A stretch of 17,360 nucleotides of DNA from an uncultured bacterium (GCA_905214895.1 CAJMNP010000008.1:1-17360); one strand, 5' to 3'; counted from the stretch's first letter, positions 1 through 6,637 are shown. A program made the numbers and translations. The notes: a model not told the origin generated them from the letters alone.

Positions 1-35
1 GTGGCGACCGAACCGGAAGAAGTGTACGGATTCAT
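1..35 (-). CDS. Start of a gene cut by the window edge, probably the partner ABC half-transporter
   Basis: Only the first codons are visible: ATG at 33-35, reading MNPYTSSGSVA to the edge. The ATG directly follows the TAA stop of the ABC gene upstream (36-38), and an AGGAGG Shine-Dalgarno lies about 8 nt before it, inside the last codons of that gene. This is the layout of a translationally coupled operon. The upstream subunit has a degenerate Walker B, so a partner with a consensus ATPase site is expected here. That identity is inferred from context; the visible residues alone do not show it. Confidence 0.6.
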   Translation of the reverse strand, partial: MNPYTSSGSVA

Positions 36-1889
36 TTAGCAGCCCTCCTTTGCGCGGGCGGATGCGGAGGCGATCTGGGCGCCTGGGGCTGACGTGGGCG
101 CCGCACTCCTCTGCTGGCCCTCGAGTTCCTCGCGGCGCAGCTGCGACTGGCAAATCTCGCGATAGAGCTGGCAGCTTGCGTACAGCTCGTCGTGCGTACC
201 CAGGCCCGCGACCGAGCCGTGGTCGAGCACGCAGATCATGTCGGCATCGCGCACGGTCGAGACGCGCTGACTCACGATCACCGTGGTCAGCGGGAGCCCG
301 CCCGCGGCGGCACCGCGTACGCTGCGCTCGCGAATGGCATGGCGAAGCGCCGCATCGGTCTTAAAGTCGAGCGCCGAGGCGGAGTCATCCATGATCAGAA
401 TCTGCGGCGAGCCCACCAGGGCGCGCGCGACGGTCAGGCGCTGGCGCTGACCGCCGCTAAAGTTCTTGCCGCCCGCCTCAACCGGAGCGTCAAGCCCCTG
501 CGGCTTGTTGCGCACGAACTCGCTGGCCTGCGCTATATCGAGCGCCGCCCACAGCTCCTCATCGGTCGCCGACTCATCGCGCCAGGTTAGGTTGCTGCGG
601 ATCGTGCCGCTCACGAGCGACGCGCGCTGCGGTACGGTCGCGACCACATGGCGCAGCTGATCGAGCGGCCAGGCGCGCACGTCGGCACCCATTACGCTCA
701 CGCTGCCGATGCCCGTGTCGTACAGGCGCGGGATGAGCGAGACGAGCGTCGACTTACCGCTGCCCGTGCCGCCGATAATGCCGAGCGTTTTGCCCAGCGG
801 GAGTTCCAGGGTTACGTCATTGACGGCGTTGGCAGCGCCCGCGCCAAAGGAGAAGCTCGCATGGCTCAAGCTCAGCGCGGGAACTGGAGCGACATTGCCC
901 GGCTCGGGCAGTGCGACCGGCTCGTTGTCCTCGTCGGTGATGCTCGGCTCGCAATTGAGCACCTCGTTGATACGCGACGCGCTGGCGCTCGCCTTGGTAA
1001 AGACCACGACCAGGTTGGCGACATACACGATGGAGGTCAGGGTCTGCGTCATGTAGTTCACAAACGCCATGACCTGACCCTGCGTGAGCTCACCCACGTT
1101 GACCTGGATGCCACCCACCCACAGGATGGCGCACACGCCCAGGTTCATCACCAAAAACGTGACGGGATTAAGGATCGACGAGAGCTTACCCACCGCGATG
1201 GCAGTATTGGCCTGGTCATCGGCAGCTTGGGCAAAGCGCTCGCGCTCGTGGTCCTCGCGCACGAAGGCGCGAACCACGCGAGCGCCTGAAAGGCCTTCGC
1301 GGCAGATAAGCGCGATGCGGTCGAGCTTTGCCTGCAGCTGCTTGTAGTACGGGATGCAGCGCGCCATGACAAACCAAAACACCAGGCCGATAGCGGGCGT
1401 GCAGATCAAAAAGATGATGCCGAGCTTAAGGTCGATGGCAAGGGCCGCGCACATGGAGCCCACCGCCAAGAAGGGCCAGCGGATGAGCATGCGCACGCCC
1501 AGCGCCACGGCGAGCTGAACCTGGTTGACGTCGTTGGTAATGCGCGTGATGAGCGACGGCGTGCCGAAGCGGTCGAGTTCGGCATAGCTCAGCTTATTAA
1601 TGTGCTTGTAGAGTGCGCCGCGAATGTCAGTACCCATGCCCTGCGAGGTGAGCGCCGCCATCTTTTGGCAGACGAGCGTAAACGAGATGCCGATCACAGC
1701 CATGGCGGCGAGCACCATGCCGTAGTGGACGACGGCGTTCACATCGTGCGCGCCGATGCCGCGATCGATCATCTGGGCAATCACCAGCGGCGTAAGCAGG
1801 TCAAAAATCACTTCGATCAGCTTGCACGCAGGACCAACCACCATATACCGGCGAAACTTACCACCAAAACGCCTGAGCAGCTCAATCAT
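36..1889 (-). CDS. ABC exporter half-transporter (fused membrane and ATPase domains), degenerate Walker B
   Basis: A 617-residue type I (MsbA/multidrug-like) ABC exporter subunit of the inner membrane; the substrate cannot be read from sequence. The N-terminal half is the six-helix transmembrane domain. The ATPase domain has Walker A GGTGSGKST (Lys about residue 379), Q-loop VPQRASL, signature FSGGQ and Walker B LIMDDSASALD. The catalytic Glu after the Walker B Asp is replaced by Asp, as in the degenerate subunit of heterodimeric exporters. The open frame extends to a TTG at 1922, but the ATG at 1889 (protein MIELLRRF) is preferred because AGGGAG lies 9 nt upstream. A probable partner gene begins right after the stop (33-35). 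The class is certain; the transported compound is unknown. Confidence 0.93.
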   Translation of the reverse strand: MIELLRRFGGKFRRYMVVGPACKLIEVIFDLLTPLVIAQMIDRGIGAHDVNAVVHYGMVLAAMAVIGISFTLVCQKMAALTSQGMGTDIRGALYKHINKLSYAELDRFGTPSLITRITNDVNQVQLAVALGVRMLIRWPFLAVGSMCAALAIDLKLGIIFLICTPAIGLVFWFVMARCIPYYKQLQAKLDRIALICREGLSGARVVRAFVREDHERERFAQAADDQANTAIAVGKLSSILNPVTFLVMNLGVCAILWVGGIQVNVGELTQGQVMAFVNYMTQTLTSIVYVANLVVVFTKASASASRINEVLNCEPSITDEDNEPVALPEPGNVAPVPALSLSHASFSFGAGAANAVNDVTLELPLGKTLGIIGGTGSGKSTLVSLIPRLYDTGIGSVSVMGADVRAWPLDQLRHVVATVPQRASLVSGTIRSNLTWRDESATDEELWAALDIAQASEFVRNKPQGLDAPVEAGGKNFSGGQRQRLTVARALVGSPQILIMDDSASALDFKTDAALRHAIRERSVRGAAAGGLPLTTVIVSQRVSTVRDADMICVLDHGSVAGLGTHDELYASCQLYREICQSQLRREELEGQQRSAAPTSAPGAQIASASARAKEGC

Positions 1890-1933
1890 GTATAGGCGCT
1901 CCCTATCATCATCTCTCTTCAATCTGATTCATG

Positions 1934-1962
1934 ATAGTACGGCGAGTACTGGAGATGCGTAA
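1934..1962 (-). promoter_or_regulatory. Promoter of the left ABC operon, with a palindrome between -35 and -10
   Basis: Reading on the minus strand, TTACGC (1957-1962), a 17-nt spacer and TACTAT (1934-1939) form a fair sigma-70-type promoter, giving a start near 1927 and a leader of about 38 nt. A 15-bp dyad AGTAC-GGCGA-GTACT (1936-1950) overlaps the -10 and spacer, where a repressor could bind. The -35 match is weak. Confidence 0.45.
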
Positions 1963-2183
1963 GCAACTCGTTACAGATGTTTTGGCAACGCCAGCGAGCG
2001 GCATAACGCCAGGGATTCAATTATCAGATAAATGTGACCCTTCAGGCGGTTTTGGTCGGCCACCCGCGAGTGCCGGCAGGGCGCTTGGTAGTCGAGCGAT
2101 CCCGCAGGCACAGCCGAGGACCAGCGAGACACCAAATACCTCGTCGCCGGCCGGGCCGTGTCGCGGCACCAAAAAGCGCCCGT

Positions 2184-2284
2184 GCGTTCGATGGATTCGG
2201 ATGCCCGACAGAGGCTCCTTATGGCTGCTTCCTTCCGGACCTGACCAGATTCGGAACATGTCGTCATCCGAACCCATCGAACGC
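2184..2284 (-). ncRNA. ffs: Signal recognition particle RNA, small (4.5S-like) type
   Basis: The minus strand carries the invariant SRP RNA apical sequence GTCCGGAAGGAAGCAGCC, flanked by the expected helix-8 internal loops. The outer ends pair over about 20 nt: GCGTTCGATGG near 2284 with CCATCGAACGC near 2184, one G/A difference inside. This gives a single hairpin of about 101 nt, the size of the Alu-less bacterial form. The RNA binds Ffh and guides ribosomes making membrane proteins to FtsY. A GGCGC followed by five T (down to 2171) just past the stem may be the terminator or part of the primary transcript. Exact ends are estimated from the stem. Confidence 0.93.
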
Positions 2285-2300
2285 GCTAGGCGCTCGGTAT

Positions 2301-2329
2301 ATCTTACCCGCTCCCGCCCGCCACGGCAA
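2301..2329 (-). promoter_or_regulatory. Promoter of the SRP RNA gene
   Basis: On the minus strand TTGCCG (2324-2329) is followed after exactly 17 nt by TAAGAT (2301-2306). Initiation would fall near 2294, about 10 nt before the RNA's terminal stem. The -35 directly abuts the repeat beginning at 2330. Confidence 0.7.
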
Positions 2330-2421
2330 GGTAGCTAATTTGGGACGGGCCTTTTTTGACTACTTTTTGACTGGTGGGGCATCAGGGTGGCGAAAGTAGT
2401 CAAGAAAGCCCTGTCCCAAAT
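2330..2421. repeat. Inverted repeat A (29-bp arms), with a partial second copy at 15261-15278
   Basis: Arms at 2338-2366 and 2393-2421 match at 26 of 29 positions when one is reverse-complemented. They start ATTTGGGAC, contain a T-rich GGGC-T stretch, and end GACTACTTT. The loop is about 26 nt. The left end, GGTAGCTAATTTGGGACG (2330-2347), recurs exactly at 15261-15278. It could act as a transcription terminator or be a small non-autonomous element. No protein is encoded. Confidence 0.75.
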
Positions 2422-2439
2422 AGACTGATCTGGTGCTGC

Positions 2440-2599
2440 GCCACGAAAAGGGCCTATCTACTACGTTTTGGTCACAGAGGTCGACCATAGCCGGCCTTTT
2501 CGAAAATCGGCAAGCCGTCTACCTGCAGTTTTAATTTCATAAAAACCGGAATGGTCGAGGTAGCTCGGTTAAACGTAGTAGATGGCCGCATTTCGTGGC
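2440..2599. repeat. Inverted repeat B (about 54-nt imperfect arms)
   Basis: The left arm (2440-2494) and right arm (2546-2599) are reverse complements in blocks: GCCACGAAA, ATCTACTACGTTT, TCGACCAT and CCGG match perfectly, separated by diverged stretches of similar length. The loop (2495-2545) is AT-richer. This compensated, blockwise pattern looks like a folded RNA or a decayed palindromic element rather than a coding region. A 62-codon open frame starting at 2551 runs through the right arm and is not considered a gene. Confidence 0.7.
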
Positions 2600-2650
2600 A
2601 AACGGTCCGACTCGAGACCCAAGGCAGTCAGCCTCGGATAGCCATTCTCG

Positions 2651-2719
2651 AAGTTGCGGTGGAATACGGACTGAATTGGCACCTTAAAGGCAAAAACACT
2701 CCGTATTTCACCGCAACTT
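2651..2719. repeat. Inverted repeat C: 20-bp hairpin 3' of the tadA-glycerate kinase gene
   Basis: Arms 2651-2670 and 2700-2719 are reverse complements at 19 of 20 positions (AAGTTGCGGTG and TACGGA conserved); the one difference still allows a G-U pair. The outer CTCG/CGAG bases extend the stem. The loop is 29 nt. It begins about 17 nt after the stop of the minus-strand gene, so it would sit in that mRNA's 3' end. There is no T run on either side, so it is not a classic intrinsic terminator. Confidence 0.75.
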
Positions 2720-2735
2720 ATCGAGGGGATGGGTT

Positions 2736-4517
2736 TTAGAGGCGGGCGAGGTCGTAGGATTGAGCGGCTGCTTCACCGGCGCAGATGAGGTTGGTTGTGG
2801 CTTCCTGGGGATCGAGCGCCTGGTCGAGGGGCATGGGCTTGCGACAGATTGGCAAAACCAGGTCGACGCCCCGCTCATACACTGCATCCAGGTTATCCGC
2901 GCGACCGCCCACGACGGCGACCACCGGCTTGCCACATCGCTTCGCACGACGGGCCACGCCCACCGGCGCCTTGCCGGCAGCGGATTGCTCGTCCATATTG
3001 CCCTCGCCCGTTATGACCAGGTCGACATCGCGTACGCACTCGTCAAACCCAATCAGATCGAGCACCGTCTCCACGCCCGAACGTAGCTCGGCGCCGAGCG
3101 CCAACAGTGCGGCGCCCAGGCCACCGGCGGCACCGGCGCCGGGCACACCGAGCACCGAGCCAAATGTCCGTGCACCCTCGAGCACGCACAACAGTCCCTG
3201 AGCCCGCGCCCCGATAATCGCCGCATCGAGCAGGCGGCCGTAACCGACCATCCAGCTGTCGTACCTGCGCAGCGCCTCAGCGTCATCCGTCGGCAGACCC
3301 TTCTGCCCACCGAACACTGTCAGCGCGCCGCGACGCCCCACGAGCGGATTCTCGACATCGGAAAGCACCACAAGACGCGCGCCATTCAGTACCCGAAGCG
3401 CTGGCGTCAAATCGATACTCGCCACGTGTTCAAGGCCCGCGAGACCGGGGGCGATATTGCAGCCACACTCATCAACAAGGTGGGCACCCAGCGCCTGCAG
3501 CATGCCGGCGCCACCGTCGTTGGTGGCACTGCCGCCCAAACCAATATAGATAGTCTTTACCCCAGCACGGACCGCACGGAGCATCAGCTCGCCCACGCCA
3601 TAGGTTGTGGCCGCCAACGCCGCCGACTCCGTGCAGGACGAATACCCAATACCCGCCGCCTCGGCCATCTCAATTACAGCTGACTTGTGCTCGCCGTCCA
3701 CCAGCATCCGGGCAGACACGCGGTCGCCCAAGGAGCCTGTAACCTCGCAGGTCGAGAGCTCACCGCCGCATGCGGCGATGGCATCGAGCGTTCCCTCGCC
3801 ACCGTCCGCCAGCGGCAATGCGTGCACCTCGGCATCGGGCCACGCACGGCGCATGCCTTCGGCAACGGCCTCCTCCGCCTGCACGCTCGAAACGCTGCCC
3901 TTAAAGGAATCAATCGCCAACAGCACACGGCGGGGCCGGCGACACGCGGGGCCAAAGCCGAGCGTCTCGTCGGCGAGATCTCCAACACCCGCAAGCGCCT
4001 CAGCGTGGGCCGCATGCGCCTCAAGGTTCAAACCGCAACCGCAACCGATGCCGTCGACACCACGCAGACCAGCAAAATAGCTGCTCAGCATCTCGCGGCA
4101 CTCGCCTGCCAGCACGCCGGCGGTCACATTAAATCGATGGTTCAGGCGCGAATCGACATTGAGGTCGTACAGCGAACCCAGCGCGCCCGCCTTGGCATCA
4201 GCCGCGCCATACACGCAACGCCCCACGCGCGCGTTAACCATAAGCCCCGCGCACATGCAGCAGGGTTCGAGCGTCACGTAGACCGTGCAATCGGAAAGGC
4301 GCCAGCGACCGAGCGACCGAGCGGCAGCGCACAGGGCCGCAAACTCTGCATGCGCCGAAGGATCCTGGTCGAGTTCGCGGCGATTATGCGCCCTCGCGAC
4401 AATCTCGCCCGCGCGTACCACCACGGCACCAATCGGTACCTCGCCCACCGCAGCGGCGGCGCGCGCCTCGGCCAGCGCCTCGCGCATGAACTTCTCGTCG
4501 ATTTCGGTGCTCGTCAT
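2736..4517 (-). CDS. Fusion protein: tRNA adenosine deaminase (TadA) + glycerate kinase
   Basis: A 593-residue protein with two enzyme domains. Residues 1-152 are TadA, which converts A34 to inosine in the tRNA-Arg anticodon: zinc/catalytic motif HAEF (His56, Glu58), PCCMC (Cys86, Cys89) and the C-terminal GALGSLYDL and LNHRF elements. Residues 197-593 are a GarK/GlxK-type glycerate 2-kinase: DSFKGS near the start, PLADGGEGT, GGSATNDGG, GAAGGLGAALLALG and DLVITGEGNMDEQ. A Cys/Gly and Ala/His-rich linker (about 153-196) joins them. The frame is open throughout, and the kinase start has no ATG or Shine-Dalgarno, so this reads as a true fusion. The start is the ATG at 4517, with GGGAAGG 7 nt upstream; an in-frame GTG at 4568 abuts the tRNA gene and is rejected. 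TadA is normally about 150-170 residues and the kinase about 375-380, so both halves are full-length. Confidence 0.92.
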   Translation of the reverse strand: MTSTEIDEKFMREALAEARAAAAVGEVPIGAVVVRAGEIVARAHNRRELDQDPSAHAEFAALCAAARSLGRWRLSDCTVYVTLEPCCMCAGLMVNARVGRCVYGAADAKAGALGSLYDLNVDSRLNHRFNVTAGVLAGECREMLSSYFAGLRGVDGIGCGCGLNLEAHAAHAEALAGVGDLADETLGFGPACRRPRRVLLAIDSFKGSVSSVQAEEAVAEGMRRAWPDAEVHALPLADGGEGTLDAIAACGGELSTCEVTGSLGDRVSARMLVDGEHKSAVIEMAEAAGIGYSSCTESAALAATTYGVGELMLRAVRAGVKTIYIGLGGSATNDGGAGMLQALGAHLVDECGCNIAPGLAGLEHVASIDLTPALRVLNGARLVVLSDVENPLVGRRGALTVFGGQKGLPTDDAEALRRYDSWMVGYGRLLDAAIIGARAQGLLCVLEGARTFGSVLGVPGAGAAGGLGAALLALGAELRSGVETVLDLIGFDECVRDVDLVITGEGNMDEQSAAGKAPVGVARRAKRCGKPVVAVVGGRADNLDAVYERGVDLVLPICRKPMPLDQALDPQEATTNLICAGEAAAQSYDLARL

Positions 4518-4552
4518 CGTTCGCCTTCCCTGTTGCAAATTCAAAACGATGC

Positions 4553-4558
4553 TATCAT
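4553..4558 (+). promoter_or_regulatory. Candidate -10 of the tRNA-Ser promoter
   Basis: TATCAT preceded by TG one base upstream (TGCTATCAT) is an extended -10 placed 11 nt before the mature tRNA. A TTGCAA lies upstream but at short spacing. The same 50-bp gap must also hold the divergent promoter of the tadA fusion gene. Confidence 0.4.
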
Positions 4559-4568
4559 TACGACTCAC

Positions 4569-4658
4569 GGAGAGATGGCAGAGCGGTTGAATGCGGCGGT
4601 CTTGAAAACCGTTGAGCGCGAGAGCGTTCCGGGGGTTCGAATCCCCCTCTCTCCGCCA
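4569..4658 (+). tRNA. tRNA-Ser (anticodon UGA), CCA encoded
   Basis: The full class II cloverleaf is present. The acceptor stem GGAGAGA (4569-4575) pairs with TCTCTCC (4648-4654), followed by discriminator G and encoded CCA. The anticodon stem GCGGT/ACCGT holds loop CTTGAAA, anticodon TGA, which reads UCA and other UCN codons. A long variable arm, typical of serine tRNAs, precedes a T arm GGGGG-TTCGAAT-CCCCC. It ends 3 bp from the stop codon of the convergent tetR gene. Confidence 0.97.
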
Positions 4659-4661
4659 CTT

Positions 4662-5246
4662 CTAGTGATGCACCGGCGTCATGGTGCGCTCAAACAGCGC
4701 ATCGACCACGTCGGCTATCTCGGGTCGACGCTCAAGATCGTGGCCCGATTCCCACCAGTTTGTGAACAATCGAATAATGCCACCGGCGATAAACTCCGAT
4801 GTCGTCTCGAGCGAAACGGGCGCCAGAGCATCTTCGGCAAGCGAGCTCATCACACGCTCGCGGATGGAACGCGCAATACGGTCGCAAATCATGCCGGTCA
4901 GCATGCCCGACATGCTGCTCGCCAAAAGGTTATCCATGAGCTGCTCATGCGCCAGAATCATATTCATGGCATCGTCAAAGACCTCATGGCGAAGCGCCTG
5001 TACGTCATCAAGCGGCTCCGCGTCCGCTGCATCGGTCCGGTTTTGCGGCAAGCCCGTCATAAGCTCATCGATATAGAAGGCAAAGTAATCGTTTTTATCA
5101 CGAAAATGCTTATAGAACGTTGTGCGGCGAATCAGGGCCCGGTCGCAAAGCATGGCAACCGTCAAATCCTCAAACCGATGCTCTTCCAAAAGCTCGGTAA
5201 AGGCATCGAACAGGGCACGATAGGTTTTCTTGATGCGAAGGTCCAT
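4662..5246 (-). CDS. TetR/AcrR-family transcriptional regulator
   Basis: A 194-residue protein. The N-terminal helix-turn-helix (about residues 27-49, LTVAMLCDRALIRRTTFYKHF) matches the TetR family: TTFYKHF is the typical recognition-helix end, followed by KNDYFAFYIDEL. The all-helical C-terminal domain, where a ligand would bind, cannot be assigned. ATG 5246 is chosen: GAGG lies 12 nt upstream, and an ATG at 5258 would touch that GAGG. Upstream frame to 5519 is not TetR-like. A possible -10 (TAAGAT, minus strand, 5296-5301) precedes it. It is divergent from lemA, so lemA is a possible target, with autoregulation also likely. There is no space for a terminator before the convergent tRNA-Ser gene. 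Confidence 0.88.
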   Translation of the reverse strand: MDLRIKKTYRALFDAFTELLEEHRFEDLTVAMLCDRALIRRTTFYKHFRDKNDYFAFYIDELMTGLPQNRTDAADAEPLDDVQALRHEVFDDAMNMILAHEQLMDNLLASSMSGMLTGMICDRIARSIRERVMSSLAEDALAPVSLETTSEFIAGGIIRLFTNWWESGHDLERRPEIADVVDALFERTMTPVHH

Positions 5247-5388
5247 CCGTATCGCCATCCTCAAGGCGTAGACAGCATTCCTTAATTTGTCGCATATCTT
5301 ACACCTGTACCACCCGTTCCATATTGGCGCCCCCTCCCTGGTTGAAACATAACGCTTACCGGAAAGTTCGGCACCGCCAAAGGTTGCG

Positions 5389-5410
5389 GGTATACTGGAT
5401 ACGTTATACC
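5389..5410. promoter_or_regulatory. lemA -10 with overlapping dyad, possible TetR operator
   Basis: TATACT (5391-5396) on the plus strand is a good -10 for lemA; the -35 region is weak. A dyad GGTATA (5389-5394) and TATACC (5405-5410) covers it. The position between divergent tetR and lemA genes makes it a reasonable operator candidate. This is inference only. Confidence 0.35.
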
Positions 5411-5457
5411 AACAACGGCCGGCGCAAAACGCCGCTGCCATTCGAAACGGAGACATC

Positions 5458-6009
5458 ATGCTTCCCGTCATCATCGGTATCGTTGTTCTCGTTGTGATCG
5501 CCTGTGCCATCGCCGGCATCTACAACAACATGGTCACCAAGCGCAATCGCATCGATAACGCCTGGCAGAACATCGACACGCAGCTGCAGCGCCGCAACGA
5601 CCTGATCCCTAACCTGGTCGAGACCGTCAAGGGCTACGCCAAGCACGAGCAGGACACGCTCGCCGCCGTAGTCAACGCGCGTAACGCCGCCGTGAGCGCC
5701 ACCACCCCCGAGGCCAAGATGGAAGCGGACAACGTGCTGACCGGTGCGCTGCGCCAGCTCTTTGCCGTCGCCGAGGCCTACCCCGACCTTAAGGCGAACA
5801 CCAACTTTACGCAGCTCCAGTCCACACTCGAGGACACCGAGAACAAGGTGAGCTACGCACGCCAGAGCTACAACGATTGCGTGCTCAGCTACAACAACGC
5901 CATCCAGACGTTCCCGGCTGTTATCTTTGCCGGCATCTTCCAGTTTAAGGAGCGCCAGGGCTTCGAGGCCGCCGAGGCCGCCCGCCAGGCACCAACCGTC
6001 AAGTTCTAG
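5458..6009 (+). CDS. lemA: LemA family protein
   Basis: A 183-residue protein with an N-terminal membrane segment (about residues 2-23) and the LemA domain behind it: YNNMVTKRNRIDNAWQNID, QLQRRNDLIPNLVETVKGY and the C-terminal YNNAIQTFPA. In known structures LemA forms a long helical bundle facing away from the cytoplasm; its cellular role is poorly defined. The start has CGGAG six nt upstream. Length is normal for the family. LemA genes often neighbour TPM-domain or HtpX-type genes, but here it stands alone with its own promoter and terminator. Confidence 0.95.
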   Translation: MLPVIIGIVVLVVIACAIAGIYNNMVTKRNRIDNAWQNIDTQLQRRNDLIPNLVETVKGYAKHEQDTLAAVVNARNAAVSATTPEAKMEADNVLTGALRQLFAVAEAYPDLKANTNFTQLQSTLEDTENKVSYARQSYNDCVLSYNNAIQTFPAVIFAGIFQFKERQGFEAAEAARQAPTVKF

Positions 6010-6046
6010 TGAGCCGTTGACGCATCCACAACCGTTTTTGCATAAA

Positions 6047-6088
6047 CCGCCCCGTCGAATGCATACTTCGACGGGGCGGTTGCTTTTT
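6047..6088 (+). terminator. Intrinsic terminator of lemA
   Basis: A perfect 13-bp stem, CCGCCCCGTCGAA (6047-6059) and its complement (6067-6079), with a 7-nt loop, is followed by TTGCTTTTT. It begins 38 nt after the lemA stop. Confidence 0.92.
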
Positions 6089-6105
6089 GCCCGAAGGTAC
6101 CCCCA

Positions 6106-6325
6106 GGGGCGGCGTGCAAATTTTGGAGTTTTCAGCATCCCGGAACCCACAGGGCAGGAACGTGCCCACAGAACCGCGTTGAAAACCCTGATTCTGAGCC
6201 CTCAGCGCCTCAGAGATCGCTCATTTTTTTACAGGATGCGGCTCATGGCGCCTGACTTTTGTCCAAAAACCAGTATGCAGGCACCCTCGACTGCTGAAAA
6301 CTCCCAAAAATGCACGCCCCGCCCC
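6106..6325. repeat. Element D: 220-bp unit with about 32-bp inverted ends
   Basis: The left end (6106-6137) and right end (6292-6325) are near-perfect inverted repeats. Both read, toward the interior, GGGGCGG, CGTGCA, a T-rich run, then GAGTTTTCAGCA; the right copy has two extra G and one or two substitutions. The 154-bp interior has no convincing reading frame. CCCCA flanks both sides (6101-6105, 6327-6331), which might be a target duplication but is low-complexity. It fits a small non-autonomous mobile element or a long structured transcript end. Confidence 0.7.
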
Positions 6326-6400
6326 ACCCCAGGCGAGCGGCAACCGAAAAAACGTGCACGTCCCCTCTTCGGCTGCAACTACGGCAAAGCCCTAACAGCC

Positions 6401-6429
6401 AAATAAAAGGCGCGGCCAATAGGCCGCGC
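6401..6429 (-). terminator. Terminator-like hairpin pointing leftward from ilvE
   Basis: A perfect 8-bp stem GCGCGGCC (6410-6417) and GGCCGCGC (6422-6429) with a 4-nt loop. In the minus direction it is followed by CTTTTATTT, a fair U tract, so it could end ilvE transcription that has passed through element E. Confidence 0.65.
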
Positions 6430-6480
6430 ACCTTCTCCCCTACAGCCCAGTAACCTCCTGGCAAGGAATGCAGAGCACTC

Positions 6481-6609
6481 GACCGAGGCGGACCGGCCTA
6501 TCTCCCGGCGCATTCCACAGGAGGAAAGAACCTCCGCCGCACGTAGTGCGCAGCGGAGGTTCTTTCATGTCCGAGGACGCGCCGGGAGATAGGCCGGTCC
6601 GCCTCGGTC
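6481..6609. repeat. Element E: nested perfect palindrome (31-bp outer, 14-bp and 5-bp inner stems)
   Basis: Outer arms 6481-6511 and 6579-6609 are perfect reverse complements over 31 bp. Inside are 12-nt unpaired segments on each side (6512-6523, 6567-6578), then a perfect 14-bp stem GAAAGAACCTCCGC (6524-6537) with its complement (6553-6566), then CGCAC-GTA-GTGCG (6538-6550). The inner hairpin, with A-rich and T-rich flanks, resembles a bidirectional terminator. The outer arms exceed anything a terminator needs. It sits 28 bp past the ilvE stop. Confidence 0.85.
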
Positions 6610-6637
6610 AGGGCTTGATGGGAATTACGAAGCCAGG

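Noticed and set aside
2017..2277. 86-codon minus-strand open frame over the SRP RNA
   Set aside because: Its first third is the SRP RNA itself. The remainder (1963-2183) shows no start with a ribosome site, so I see no gene there.
2551..2739. 62-codon plus-strand open frame in the repeat region
   Set aside because: It starts inside inverted repeat B and ends across hairpin C, with no ribosome site. Its sequence is explained by the palindromes.
3687..5285. 532-codon plus-strand open frame spanning the tadA fusion gene, the tRNA and tetR
   Set aside because: It runs antisense through a recognised enzyme gene and a complete tRNA gene. High GC leaves few stop codons, and its product has no recognisable domain.
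6139..6291. A small gene in the interior of element D
   Set aside because: Short frames exist but none has a ribosome site or protein-like composition.
6481..6609. Element E as a retron msr-msd region or a T-box leader
   Set aside because: No reverse transcriptase is nearby, and the element lies after ilvE, not before it. It has no T-box core sequence.
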